Source of the DNA: Flavobacteriales bacterium
Lineage (GTDB): Bacteria; Bacteroidota; Bacteroidia; Flavobacteriales_G; JALEGO01
Length of the DNA: 64,000 nucleotides
Reading direction: 5' to 3'
Assembly: GCA_020629755.1 (NCBI GenBank)
Contig: JAHDCS010000001.1
Location: forward strand, 1-64,000
Position 1 is the first letter of the stretch, and each line of letters starts with the position of its first letter. Below, one piece after another: positions 19,662 through 29,528 of this stretch. The notes under the pieces are model-generated. The model worked only from the letters and a program-made list of their open reading frames with translations, made no database searches and was not told the DNA's origin. A program made the translations under genes and the position numbers.

Positions 19662-20967
19662 TAGCTAAATTTGCCAACTCAGATCGTTCGCCTTTCTCTA
19701 AGGTGACATGCGCATACAGCTCTTGTCCTTTCATGCGGTCTATGACATACGATAAACCATTAGATTGCTCATCTAAATAAGGGGTGTCTATTTGTTTGAT
19801 ATCGCCCGTAAAAATTATTTTAGTGTCTTCGCCTGCTCTTGTAATAATGGTTTTGATTTCATGGGGGGATAAGTTTTGTGCTTCATCTACAATAAAAATC
19901 ATTTTAGAAAAACTACGTCCACGAATAAAGGCCAAAGGCGTAATTAAAATCTTACCTTCTTTCAGCATTTCATCAATCGCTACATTTTTCTTTTCTGTCT
20001 CGTTAAACTGCCCTTTGATGAATTTTAAATTATCCCACAGAGGCTCCATATACGGATTAATTTTCTCTGAGGCATCTCCTGGTAAATACCCAATATCTTT
20101 ATTGCTCAAGGGCACAATTGGCCGCGCCAATATAATTTGATCAAATCTATTCTTTTGTTCTAAGGCGCCTGCCAGAGCTAAAAGCGTTTTACCAGTACCT
20201 GCCACACCCTGAATGGTTACTAATTTGATGTTTGGGTTTAATATCGCATGCAGGGCAAAGGTTTGCTCGTAATTCCTGGGCTTCACGCCATAGGTGTACG
20301 ATTTTTCTACACGTTCTAAATTTTTTGTAATAGGGTTAAAATAGGTGAGGATGGATGTTTTTCCGTTTTTTAAGAGATAATAATGATTGTTTTTTAAGTG
20401 CTCTTGTAAAAAATCAACTTTTTCTGTTGCCCCTTGTTTGTAAATTATTTTTAGAATTTCTTCGTCTACATTCTCAATGATTTTAATGCCTGAATAAAGT
20501 TCTTGAGTATTGATTTTACCTGTTTCGTAATCTTCGGCTTCTAGATCTAGAGATTTTGCTTTTAAGCGTAGATTAATGTCTTTACTCACTAAAATGACAC
20601 GCGCAGGTGTTTCTTTATTTTTTATGCTTAAAGCAGCATTTAAAATCTTATTATCATTGGTGTTGCTATCAAAGATATGCTTGGCATCTTCTTGTAACTT
20701 ATTGGCATGCAGGATAATCTTAAATTGCCCTAAGCCCTCTCCTAAAGAAATCCAGTTTTGAAGTTTTTTGCCTTTTGTTAGTTGATCTAGCGTGCGAATA
20801 AATTGACGTGCTGCAAAATTTTTATCGCCTCCGCCTTTTTTAAATGTATCAACCTCTTCAAGGGTTGTAATAGGAATGGCTACATCGTGCTCTTCAAAAC
20901 TTAAAAGCGCCTTATGATCGTGTAAAATAACCGATGTGTCTAAAACGAATATTTTATCTTTTGTCAA
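19648..20967 (-). CDS. PhoH family ATPase with N-terminal PIN domain
   Basis: KIFVLDTSVILHD (PIN) and GVAGTGKTLLALAGAL (PhoH Walker A). Confidence 0.93.
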   Translation of the reverse strand: MTKDKIFVLDTSVILHDHKALLSFEEHDVAIPITTLEEVDTFKKGGGDKNFAARQFIRTLDQLTKGKKLQNWISLGEGLGQFKIILHANKLQEDAKHIFDSNTNDNKILNAALSIKNKETPARVILVSKDINLRLKAKSLDLEAEDYETGKINTQELYSGIKIIENVDEEILKIIYKQGATEKVDFLQEHLKNNHYYLLKNGKTSILTYFNPITKNLERVEKSYTYGVKPRNYEQTFALHAILNPNIKLVTIQGVAGTGKTLLALAGALEQKNRFDQIILARPIVPLSNKDIGYLPGDASEKINPYMEPLWDNLKFIKGQFNETEKKNVAIDEMLKEGKILITPLAFIRGRSFSKMIFIVDEAQNLSPHEIKTIITRAGEDTKIIFTGDIKQIDTPYLDEQSNGLSYVIDRMKGQELYAHVTLEKGERSELANLANELL

Positions 20968-21030
20968 TGTGTTTTTGTTTTGTGATTTTTACTTAGATAT
21001 GTTCAAAAACATATCCTCTAAAATAAAAAA

Positions 21031-21055
21031 AGGCTTCTACACGAGAAGCCTTTTT
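21031..21055. terminator. Bidirectional-type hairpin terminator
   Basis: AGGCTTCT-ACACG-AGAAGCCT flanked by A-tract and T-tract. Confidence 0.8.
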
Positions 21056-21077
21056 GTTAAATAAAATATCTTTTTAA

Positions 21078-21989
21078 TTAGAATGTGTACGCAAATCCTG
21101 CGCCAAATACTTGCTTAAACTGCACTCTTGGGCCTTCACCAAAAGGAGCATCAGAAGCAGGAACCGCAATATCATGATCATAAATCATTAAACCTGAAAG
21201 CATCACAGTGATGTATTTATTTACCTTCATACCAATGATGGTTTCCCAGTTTACATCGATGTGATCAGGATTGTCAAGATAATTAGAGAATAAATCTAAA
21301 CGCGTAGATAAATCAACATTCTTTAAAATATCTTTCTTTTGATATTTTAAACCAATGTATCCCCCGAACTCAGAACGTACATTATTGCCTGGATCAACTC
21401 CAAAAGCTCCCACTGCAGCTAAAGCATCATCTCTCACAAACGTGAACTTGGCTGTTATGGGTGCAATGAATAAAGAGAAGTTATCATTTGGCTTATAATC
21501 TAAACCAATAGCGCCAAGTAAATAGCCTGGAGCCATAAAAGTAGATATTCTGTTTACATCACCAGGATTAGCAAACCCATCAAACATTTGTGTTCTGAAG
21601 TTTAACAATCCAGCATAATACCAGTCTCCGAAAGCTTTTTTACCCCACTTAGAAGTAAAGTCTATTCTATCATCGTTTTTAAAGAAATCGCCAGTACCTT
21701 GCTTAGTGACACCATATCCTAAGGTTAAAGAGTTCTCCCAGGTACGGTCTCCTTTTCTTTCATTGGCATATAAATTTAAAAGCCCGTTAAGCGTAATAGA
21801 GTTTACACCCCCACCGACCCAATTGGTCAATGACACTTGAGAAAAAGCGATGTTGATTAATCCGCCTTTAGTCCATCCTTCGGCTAAATCAGCATTTTGA
21901 GTTTTTAACGCTGCAACATTAGAGGTATCTTGCGCAGAAGAAACCATAAATGATCCAGCAGCAAATAATGAAAGTATTATCTTTTTCAT
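21078..21989 (-). CDS. DUF3078 family outer-membrane-like protein
   Basis: Signal peptide; WTKGGLINIAFSQVSLTNWVGGGVNSITLNGL. Confidence 0.85.
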   Translation of the reverse strand: MKKIILSLFAAGSFMVSSAQDTSNVAALKTQNADLAEGWTKGGLINIAFSQVSLTNWVGGGVNSITLNGLLNLYANERKGDRTWENSLTLGYGVTKQGTGDFFKNDDRIDFTSKWGKKAFGDWYYAGLLNFRTQMFDGFANPGDVNRISTFMAPGYLLGAIGLDYKPNDNFSLFIAPITAKFTFVRDDALAAVGAFGVDPGNNVRSEFGGYIGLKYQKKDILKNVDLSTRLDLFSNYLDNPDHIDVNWETIIGMKVNKYITVMLSGLMIYDHDIAVPASDAPFGEGPRVQFKQVFGAGFAYTF

Positions 21990-22104
21990 AACAATTTGAT
22001 TTTAATGCAAATTAAACACATTAAAAGCGATACTTCTTTATTGTGAAACTTTTTTTTGTGAACAAAATGGTGTTGATAGTATTTTGGCGTTTTTGTCATG
22101 TTAA

Positions 22105-23439
22105 CTATCCCCCCATGCCTGGAAAGTTTTTCATAAACTGTGCCATTTTAGATTTATCTTTCATCATGCGCATCATTTTTCTGGTTTGAGAAAACTGCTT
22201 TATCAATCGGTTGACTTCTTGAATATCATTGCCACTTCCTTTCGCTATCCTAGATCTACGAGAACCATTTATAATATCTGGCTTAGAGCGTTCTTCTTTA
22301 GTCATAGACTGGATAATCGCTTCTATGCCTTTAAAGGCATCGTCATCAACATCTAAATTTCTAGCCATTTTACTCATGCCGGGCACCATACTCATCAAAT
22401 CTTTCACGTTGCCCATTTTTTTAATTTGCCCGATCTGATTGAGAAAATCATTAAAATCAAAGGTGTTTTTGGCAATTTTCTTTTGTATTCTTCGCGCTTC
22501 GTCTTCATCAAATTGCTCTTGAGCACGCTCCACAAGAGAAACCACATCCCCCATCCCTAAAATACGATCGGCCATTCTTGAAGGATGAAATTTATCAAGC
22601 GCCTCCATCTTCTCACCAGTACCAATGAATTTTATAGGTTTATCAACCACAGACTTAATAGATAAGGCAGCACCTCCACGTGTATCTCCATCTAGTTTTG
22701 TAAGCACAACCCCATCAAAATTTAAAACCTGATCAAACGCAGCAGCAGTATTCACAGCATCCTGCCCAGTCATAGAATCTACGACAAAAAGCGTCTCGGT
22801 AGGCGAAATGGCTTTTTTAACCGCCGATATTTCATCCATCATTTGCTGATCAACAGCCAAACGCCCTGCAGTATCTACAATCACTAGATTATAGCCATTG
22901 TCTTTGGCGTGTTTGATCCCGTTTCGAGCAATCTCAACCGCATTTTTATTTTCTTTTTCAGAATATACATCCACCCCTATAGACTCTCCCACTACATGGA
23001 GCTGATCGATCGCGGCAGGCCGATAAATATCACATGCAACCAGCAAAGGTTTTTTGCTTTGTTTAGACTTATAATACTTAGCAAGTTTACCTGAAAAAGT
23101 CGTTTTACCTGAGCCTTGCAAGCCTGACATTAAAATTATGCCTGGATTACCAGAAATATTAACCTCAGCCGTTTCGCTCCCCATGAGTTTAGCTAACTCA
23201 TCATGGGTGATTTTCACTAATAATTGATTAGGCGAAATGCTATTAAGCACGTCTTGTCCTAGCGCTTTTTCTTTAACCGTATTGGTAAATTCTTTGGCTA
23301 TTTTAAAGCTGACGTCTGCATCTAAAAGCGCTCTACGCACCTCTTTTAAAGTTTCAGCTACATTGATCTCTGTAATTTGCCCTTGCCCTTTAAGTACTTT
23401 AAACGCCCGTTCTAACTTATCTGATAAATTTTCAAACAT
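22105..23439 (-). CDS. ffh: Signal recognition particle protein
   Basis: GLQGSGKTTFSGKLAKYY, VDTAGRLAVDQQMMDE, M domain. Confidence 0.97.
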   Translation of the reverse strand: MFENLSDKLERAFKVLKGQGQITEINVAETLKEVRRALLDADVSFKIAKEFTNTVKEKALGQDVLNSISPNQLLVKITHDELAKLMGSETAEVNISGNPGIILMSGLQGSGKTTFSGKLAKYYKSKQSKKPLLVACDIYRPAAIDQLHVVGESIGVDVYSEKENKNAVEIARNGIKHAKDNGYNLVIVDTAGRLAVDQQMMDEISAVKKAISPTETLFVVDSMTGQDAVNTAAAFDQVLNFDGVVLTKLDGDTRGGAALSIKSVVDKPIKFIGTGEKMEALDKFHPSRMADRILGMGDVVSLVERAQEQFDEDEARRIQKKIAKNTFDFNDFLNQIGQIKKMGNVKDLMSMVPGMSKMARNLDVDDDAFKGIEAIIQSMTKEERSKPDIINGSRRSRIAKGSGNDIQEVNRLIKQFSQTRKMMRMMKDKSKMAQFMKNFPGMGG

Positions 23440-23525
23440 TTTTGATCAATTTTGTATGAAAAACAAAGGTATAAAATAAGCCTACAACACCCCTAGTTGA
23501 TCGGATTTAATTACTTTTGTAGCTA

Positions 23526-25313
23526 ATGAAAAACATCAGGAATTTCTGCATCATCGCCCACATTGATCACGGCAAAAGCACCTTGGCTGACCGACTGCTC
23601 CACTTTACAGGCGCTATTTCTGACAGGGATTTAAAAGAGCAAACTCTAGACGACATGGACTTAGAGCGCGAACGTGGTATTACCATAAAATCGCATGCCA
23701 TACAAATGGAATATACCCATCAAGGAGAAACCTATGTGCTTAATCTTATTGATACCCCAGGTCATGTCGATTTTTCATACGAAGTCTCTCGGTCAATTGC
23801 CTCTTGTGAAGGCGCACTCTTAATTGTAGATGCCACTCAAGGCATTCAAGCGCAAACCATCTCAAATCTCTATCTAGCCATTGAGCATGATTTAGAGATA
23901 ATCCCCGTACTCAATAAAATGGATTTAGATTCAGCCATGCCTGAAGAAGTCACCGATCAAATCATTGATTTAATTGGCGGTAAACGCGAAGAAGTGATTC
24001 CGGCCAGCGGCAAAACAGGCCTAGGAGTCGAAAACATACTACAGACTGTGGTACATAGAGTGCCTGCCCCTAAAGGAGATCCAAATGCCCCTTTGCAGGC
24101 CTTAGTGTTTGACTCTGTCTTTAATTCATACAGGGGTATTATCGCGTATTTTAAAGTTTTAAATGGGTCTATTTCTAAGGGGGATAAGGTAAAATTTGTG
24201 AATACCGGTAAAGAATATAATGCCGATGAAATTGGCACACTTGGTCTTGATTTAATGCCTAAAAAAGAAATTAATACCGGCGATGTCGGCTATATTATTT
24301 CAGGCATCAAACAAGCTAAAGAAGTCAAAGTTGGCGATACACTTACCTTAAAAGCCAACCCCTGTGAAAAAGCGGTAGAAGGATTTGAAGACGTAAAACC
24401 TATGGTGTATGCCGGTATTTATCCGGTAGATACCGACGAGTACGAAGAACTCAGAGAGTCAATGGAAAAACTTCAACTTAATGATGCTTCACTCACCTTT
24501 GAACCTGAAAGTTCAGCTGCTCTTGGTTTTGGATTTCGGTGTGGATTTTTAGGCATGCTACACATGGAGATTATTCAAGAGCGTTTAGAACGTGAATTTG
24601 GCATGACGGTCATCACCACAGTGCCTAACGTATCTTATAAGGCTTACTTAAAAAAGGGAGAGATGGTTGAAATGAACAATCCATCTGATATGCCAGACCC
24701 GGTTCATCTTGACTACATAGAAGAACCATACATTTCTGCTCAGATTATCACTAAATCTGATTTTGTAGGCCAGGTAATGACCTTATGTATTGAAAAACGA
24801 GGCCTACTTAAAAACCAAGTATATCTTACTACAGATAGGGTAGAAATTAGTTTTGATATGCCTTTAGCCGAAGTGGTTTTTGACTTCTATGATCGCTTAA
24901 AAACAATATCGAAAGGATACGCCTCTTTTGATTATTCACCCATCGGGCATCAAAAGAGCAATCTAGTAAAAATGGATGTGTTGTTAAACGGCGATCAGGT
25001 TGATGCCTTATCAGCCTTAGTACACAGAGATAATGCTTACAATTTAGGTAAAAAAATGTGTGAAAAACTCAAAGAGCTCATCCCACGTCAGCAATTTGAC
25101 ATAGCCATACAAGCCGCCCTTGGTTCTAAAATAATTTCTAGAGAAACCGTAAAAGCCCTTAGAAAAGATGTAACAGCTAAATGTTATGGGGGGGATATTA
25201 CCCGTAAACGTAAACTCTTAGAAAAACAGAAAAAAGGAAAAAAACGAATGCGCTCTGTAGGTAATGTTGAAATACCCCAAAGTGCATTTATGGCAGTTTT
25301 AAAGTTAGACTAG
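23526..25313 (+). CDS. lepA: Elongation factor 4
   Basis: [25 protein letters not shown]; 595 aa. Confidence 0.97.
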   Translation: MKNIRNFCIIAHIDHGKSTLADRLLHFTGAISDRDLKEQTLDDMDLERERGITIKSHAIQMEYTHQGETYVLNLIDTPGHVDFSYEVSRSIASCEGALLIVDATQGIQAQTISNLYLAIEHDLEIIPVLNKMDLDSAMPEEVTDQIIDLIGGKREEVIPASGKTGLGVENILQTVVHRVPAPKGDPNAPLQALVFDSVFNSYRGIIAYFKVLNGSISKGDKVKFVNTGKEYNADEIGTLGLDLMPKKEINTGDVGYIISGIKQAKEVKVGDTLTLKANPCEKAVEGFEDVKPMVYAGIYPVDTDEYEELRESMEKLQLNDASLTFEPESSAALGFGFRCGFLGMLHMEIIQERLEREFGMTVITTVPNVSYKAYLKKGEMVEMNNPSDMPDPVHLDYIEEPYISAQIITKSDFVGQVMTLCIEKRGLLKNQVYLTTDRVEISFDMPLAEVVFDFYDRLKTISKGYASFDYSPIGHQKSNLVKMDVLLNGDQVDALSALVHRDNAYNLGKKMCEKLKELIPRQQFDIAIQAALGSKIISRETVKALRKDVTAKCYGGDITRKRKLLEKQKKGKKRMRSVGNVEIPQSAFMAVLKLD

Positions 25314-26497
25314 CTGTTCACAATAGCCGCCACACCCGGCAGAATTTTCCCCTCTAAACTCTCTAACATAGCGCCACCACCAGTACTGATATAACTCACA
25401 CTCTGTTCGAGTTTAAATTTTTTAAGCGCCGCCACAGAATCGCCACCCCCTACTAAAGAATAAGCCCCTTTTTGAGTTGCGCTTGAAACGGCTTTCGCGA
25501 TTTCTATAGTGCCTTTTGAAAAAGGGTCTAACTCAAAAACTCCCATTGGCCCGTTCCATAAGATGGTTTTGCTGTTCTCAATACACTTTGTGTATTTTGC
25601 AATGGATTGTGGTCCAATATCTAAACCCATCCATCCTTTTTCAATCTCTCTGGCCTCACACACCTTTGTGTTGGCTTCTGCACTAAACGCATCCGCGGCC
25701 ATCACATCATGAGGCAATAATATTTGCGTGTTTTTTTCTCTGGATTTTTTCAAAATACCTCTAGCAATATGTATAATATCTTTTTCTACTAAAGAATCGC
25801 CAATTTTGCCGCCAATAGACTTTAAAAAGGTAAATGCCATCCCTCCGCCTACAACAATATAATCGACTTTTCCGATTAGATTTTTAATCACTCCAAGCTT
25901 TGATGATACTTTAGCGCCTCCTATTATGGCCACAATAGGTTTAGCGGATCCTTTGACAACTTTTTGAATATTCTCAATTTCTTTTTGCATTAACAGGCCA
26001 AAGCACTTTTCTTTAAAATATTTGGCCACAATAGCTGTTGAGGCATGTGCTCTATGGGCTGTCCCGTAGGCATCGTTTATGTAGACATCACCATGTTGTG
26101 AGAGGGTTTTTGCAAAAGCATCATCCCCCAGCGTTTCTTCTTTATAAAATCTTAGGTTTTCAAGTACAATGATTTCTCCAGACTTGATCTTTTTAACCTC
26201 TTTTTCAACTTCTGGCCCAATACAATTGTCAATAAACTTAATTTCTTTATCTAAAAGTGTACTCAAGCGCACGGCAACTTTTTCTAAGGAGAGTTTTGCT
26301 GAACGTTTGCCTTTTGGCCTGCCTAAATGTGACATCAAAATAACCGCACCTCCATTATCAAGAACATACTTAATACTTGGAAGGGCCGCTTTTATACGCG
26401 TGTCATCTGTAATGTCTTGCTTATCATTGAAAGGTACGTTAAAGTCAACCCGAATAAGCGCCCGTTTATTTTTAAAATCAATTGATTGTATCTCCAT
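25310..26497 (-). CDS. pgk: Phosphoglycerate kinase
   Basis: [43 protein letters not shown]. Confidence 0.97.
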   Translation of the reverse strand: MEIQSIDFKNKRALIRVDFNVPFNDKQDITDDTRIKAALPSIKYVLDNGGAVILMSHLGRPKGKRSAKLSLEKVAVRLSTLLDKEIKFIDNCIGPEVEKEVKKIKSGEIIVLENLRFYKEETLGDDAFAKTLSQHGDVYINDAYGTAHRAHASTAIVAKYFKEKCFGLLMQKEIENIQKVVKGSAKPIVAIIGGAKVSSKLGVIKNLIGKVDYIVVGGGMAFTFLKSIGGKIGDSLVEKDIIHIARGILKKSREKNTQILLPHDVMAADAFSAEANTKVCEAREIEKGWMGLDIGPQSIAKYTKCIENSKTILWNGPMGVFELDPFSKGTIEIAKAVSSATQKGAYSLVGGGDSVAALKKFKLEQSVSYISTGGGAMLESLEGKILPGVAAIVNS

Positions 26498-26520
26498 AAA
26501 AAAAGGGGCGTCAAAGCCCC
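26498..26520 (-). terminator. Intrinsic terminator between dodecin gene and pgk
   Basis: Minus strand GGGGCTTTGACGCCCC followed by TTTTTTT then ATG of pgk. Confidence 0.8.
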
Positions 26521-26531
26521 ATTTTTGTAGT

Positions 26532-26732
26532 TTATTTTACCTCAAAGGTCACTTTTAGATTAACTCTAAACTCTTTGACTTGATTGTCATTTACTGTTAC
26601 GCTTTGCGATTGCACAAAAGCAGATTTAATGTTATTGACAGACTTAGAGGCTTTTTCAATTGCCTTTTTAGTGGCATCTTCCCAACTTGTTGTAGAGTTA
26701 GAGAGTACCTCAATCACTTTCATAATTGCCAT
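26532..26732 (-). CDS. Dodecin family protein
   Basis: MAIMKVIEVLSNSTTSWEDATKKAIEKASKSVNNI... Confidence 0.9.
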   Translation of the reverse strand: MAIMKVIEVLSNSTTSWEDATKKAIEKASKSVNNIKSAFVQSQSVTVNDNQVKEFRVNLKVTFEVK

Positions 26733-26854
26733 AATAATTAGGTTTTGTAAAACTACTTATAAGTAATTTTAAATTTAACGTGACACAAAAATAGAAAAAA
26801 AGAGAAGCCAGAGAAGAAGAGAAGACTATTAGTTTTAAGTCTTTTAGAGTTCTT

Positions 26855-27166
26855 TTATTTTTTCTTGAAAAACCCTGAGATGATCAAAATAATTACCGCC
26901 CCAACTGTGGCAGAGACAATCATCCCCACAAAATTTAAAGGCAATTGCACCCCAAAGGTGTTTGAAATCATCTTCACGATTCCTTGGCCTGGTGTTATTT
27001 TGAGAAGATTAAAAATAAATCCCCCCACAACAGCACCTGCAATACCTAGCAAGGCATTCACAATAAACCCAAAATTGTTGTTTTTAACTATACGGGCAGC
27101 TAAAGTACCAGATACTGCACCTACCACCACCATCAGTAAAATATTTAAGACATTTCCTTCAAACAT
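26855..27166 (-). CDS. GlsB/YeaQ/YmgE family (transglycosylase-associated) membrane protein
   Basis: Gly/Ala-rich three-TM pattern GIAGAVVGGFIFNLL. Confidence 0.75.
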   Translation of the reverse strand: MFEGNVLNILLMVVVGAVSGTLAARIVKNNNFGFIVNALLGIAGAVVGGFIFNLLKITPGQGIVKMISNTFGVQLPLNFVGMIVSATVGAVIILIISGFFKKK

Positions 27167-27238
27167 GATCCAAATGTAGTGGATATTTTTTAAAGTACAT
27201 GCAAAAAAAAATTAATGCGATCATACTACATTTGTAAT

Positions 27239-27928
27239 ATGATCAAGCTGTTGATTATAGAAGATGATATTGAATTAATTAGAAATATGTCTAGTTATTT
27301 CGACTCATTTGGATACACTTGTGAAAAAGCAAAAACCTTTAAAAATGGGCTAGAAAAGTTGAAAAACAGACCCTACGATTGCATCTTGCTTGATTTAAAT
27401 CTTCCGGGTGGAAATGGCCTAGCACTGCTCGACCACATTAAAGAAACGCAAGAAAAATGTGGTACTATTATTCTTTCCGCAAACAGCAGCATAGAAGACA
27501 AAATAGATGGTTTAGACCTCGGCGCCGACGATTATTTAACCAAACCCTTCCATCTTGCTGAATTAAATGCACGTATACGCTCTGTTGTAAGAAGAAAAAC
27601 ATTTAATAATAAAACAACTATTGCACTCAATGAAATACATATTGACATACCAGCTCAGGCAGTGAAAATACACCACCATGACATGTCTTTAACTAAAAAA
27701 GAATTTGAACTTCTTTTATTTTTGGTTAACAACAAAAACAAAGTAGTCACAAAACAAACTCTATCTCAACACATATGGGGCGAATACATGGATTACTCTG
27801 CTTCATTTGATCATATTTACGCACAACTAAAAAACCTTAGAAAAAAAATGCTGGCTCTTGGCTGTAAAGATTATATTAAAACGGTATACGGAATTGGATA
27901 CAAATTTTTAATCTCTTCGGATGCATAA
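27239..27928 (+). CDS. OmpR/PhoB-family response regulator
   Basis: MIKLLIIEDDIELIRNM..., DCILLDLNLPGGNGL, C-terminal winged helix. Confidence 0.93.
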   Translation: MIKLLIIEDDIELIRNMSSYFDSFGYTCEKAKTFKNGLEKLKNRPYDCILLDLNLPGGNGLALLDHIKETQEKCGTIILSANSSIEDKIDGLDLGADDYLTKPFHLAELNARIRSVVRRKTFNNKTTIALNEIHIDIPAQAVKIHHHDMSLTKKEFELLLFLVNNKNKVVTKQTLSQHIWGEYMDYSASFDHIYAQLKNLRKKMLALGCKDYIKTVYGIGYKFLISSDA

Positions 27929-28769
27929 ATGGTATGTTGTTCTGTTCTTTTTTTCGGGGGGATTGTTGGGGTATTTGACAAGCTGTATGTACTTTGCAAG
28001 AAAAGCAAGGCTTTTTTTGTCCCTACTAAAAAAATACCCTTCTAATCAATTTAAAAAAAATTTCACTCAAGGCAATCTCCTTAGAAATACCCTAGAAGAA
28101 AGCTATACTTTAATCAACAAAAACGTTGAGAAAGTACTCTCAAAGCAAAGTTATATTGAAAATTTGAGTCATGAGATTTTAACCCCGATTTCTGTAATTA
28201 CCGGAAAAATTGAATTGCTCTTGCAGAGTAAACATTTAGAAGAAACCGACTTTGAGATTGTCGGAAGTATTCTACAACACCTACAAAAACTCACTAAAGT
28301 GAATAAATCTTTGATTTTACTCTCCAAAATAGATGCAGAAGTCTATGACGAGGTTAAAAAAGTTGAGCTAAATATTATTATTGATGATATCCTAAATTTA
28401 TTTGAGTTTCAAATCAGAGAAAAACAACTTAAAATCAGAAAAACCATCCATAAAAAAGTAGTCATTAAAACAAATGTTGATCTTTTCGAAATACTTATAA
28501 TGAACTTAATAAAAAACGCTATTGTTCATAACAAGCAAGGTGGTTCTATAAAAATTGATCTTTCTGATAAAAGAATTAAGGTTTTCAACCAGAGTTCACA
28601 CAACACTATGCTATCTTCTGAGATATTCCAGCGATTTAAAAGTAGTTCAAAGTCAAAAAAAAACTTAGGCTTAGGGCTTTCTATTGTCAATAAAATAAAC
28701 CACTACCTGGGGTATACATTTAAGTATACATTTAGTGAAGGCTCTCATGTCTTTACAGTTTATTATTAA
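27921..28769 (+). CDS. Sensor histidine kinase, short with one N-terminal TM segment
   Basis: H box ENLSHEILTPISVITGKIE, N box MNLIKNAIVHN, G box LGLGLSIV. Confidence 0.9.
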   Translation: MHKWYVVLFFFSGGLLGYLTSCMYFARKARLFLSLLKKYPSNQFKKNFTQGNLLRNTLEESYTLINKNVEKVLSKQSYIENLSHEILTPISVITGKIELLLQSKHLEETDFEIVGSILQHLQKLTKVNKSLILLSKIDAEVYDEVKKVELNIIIDDILNLFEFQIREKQLKIRKTIHKKVVIKTNVDLFEILIMNLIKNAIVHNKQGGSIKIDLSDKRIKVFNQSSHNTMLSSEIFQRFKSSSKSKKNLGLGLSIVNKINHYLGYTFKYTFSEGSHVFTVYY

Positions 28770-28827
28770 TGCAATTTAATCCGGGTTTAATACCGTGAAA
28801 TAGTGATTTGGCTATAGTTTGACAGAC

Positions 28828-28871
28828 TACAGAATTTCTACAGAATTTCTACTAAAATCTTACAGAATCTA
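28828..28871 (+). repeat. 11-bp phased direct-repeat array, candidate response regulator operator
   Basis: TACAGAATTTC|TACAGAATTTC|TACTAAAATCT|TACAGAATCTA starting at 28828, 28839, 28850, 28861. Confidence 0.7.
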
Positions 28872-28900
28872 AATCCCATATTTGTTTGTATAGTCTGAAA

Positions 28901-29182
28901 ATGATTGTACAAAAAATTAAAAAAGAAATCATTAACAATTTACATTTTCCAAAAGAAGATGTATTGATTGAGAACAATAAGCGTGTTCTTCGTGGTAATG
29001 CATTAAAAGAATGCCTCTTTCTTGGAAATGACTTTCACCATAAGGTACTCATTTTCTTTGAAGACATCGAAGGAGAAAAAGTAGTAGAAACCACCGTTTG
29101 GGGATTAACTGATACTCAAGTAATTCTTAAAAAGAATGTCTTTATCCCTATTAACAGAATCAAAGAAGTTCAAACCATTTAA
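28901..29182 (+). CDS. Small hypothetical protein, beta-rich C-terminal part
   Basis: ORF from ATG 28901 MIVQKIKKEIINNLHFPKEDVLIENNKRVLRG... Confidence 0.65.
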   Translation: MIVQKIKKEIINNLHFPKEDVLIENNKRVLRGNALKECLFLGNDFHHKVLIFFEDIEGEKVVETTVWGLTDTQVILKKNVFIPINRIKEVQTI

Positions 29183-29191
29183 CTGAGAAAC

Positions 29192-29485
29192 ATGAAAACA
29201 AAAATTTTTAATGGATTGCAACAAGTAAATTCACAGTTAGTAAACCAATTCTTAAACAATTCTAAGTTTAAATTAAAAAACCATCTGATTAAAATACGCA
29301 ACAAAGATGGGTCGACTACCAAGGCTATCTTAATAGAACTTGATGGTTTATCATATGTGATAAAAATAAATGCGCATGAAATCAGCCAATTGTCAGGCAA
29401 TCATAAAATTGATGATGCTGAACTAAATAGCGCTTTCTCTTCTGATGACACTAATGAACTTACTATAGAAAATGATTCACATTAA
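29192..29485 (+). CDS. Small hypothetical protein (97 aa)
   Basis: ORF 10 nt after preceding gene, same strand. Confidence 0.6.
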   Translation: MKTKIFNGLQQVNSQLVNQFLNNSKFKLKNHLIKIRNKDGSTTKAILIELDGLSYVIKINAHEISQLSGNHKIDDAELNSAFSSDDTNELTIENDSH

Positions 29486-29528
29486 ACTTTCAGGCCAAAG
29501 CCTCCGCCTTTAAATATTTAAATACATC

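Noticed and set aside
21361-21368. G5/C5 runs such as tatCCCCCg as extra copies of the GGGGGGAT motif
   Set aside because: Only exact GGGGGGAT/ATCCCCCC matches were counted; G5 runs are frequent and followed by mixed bases
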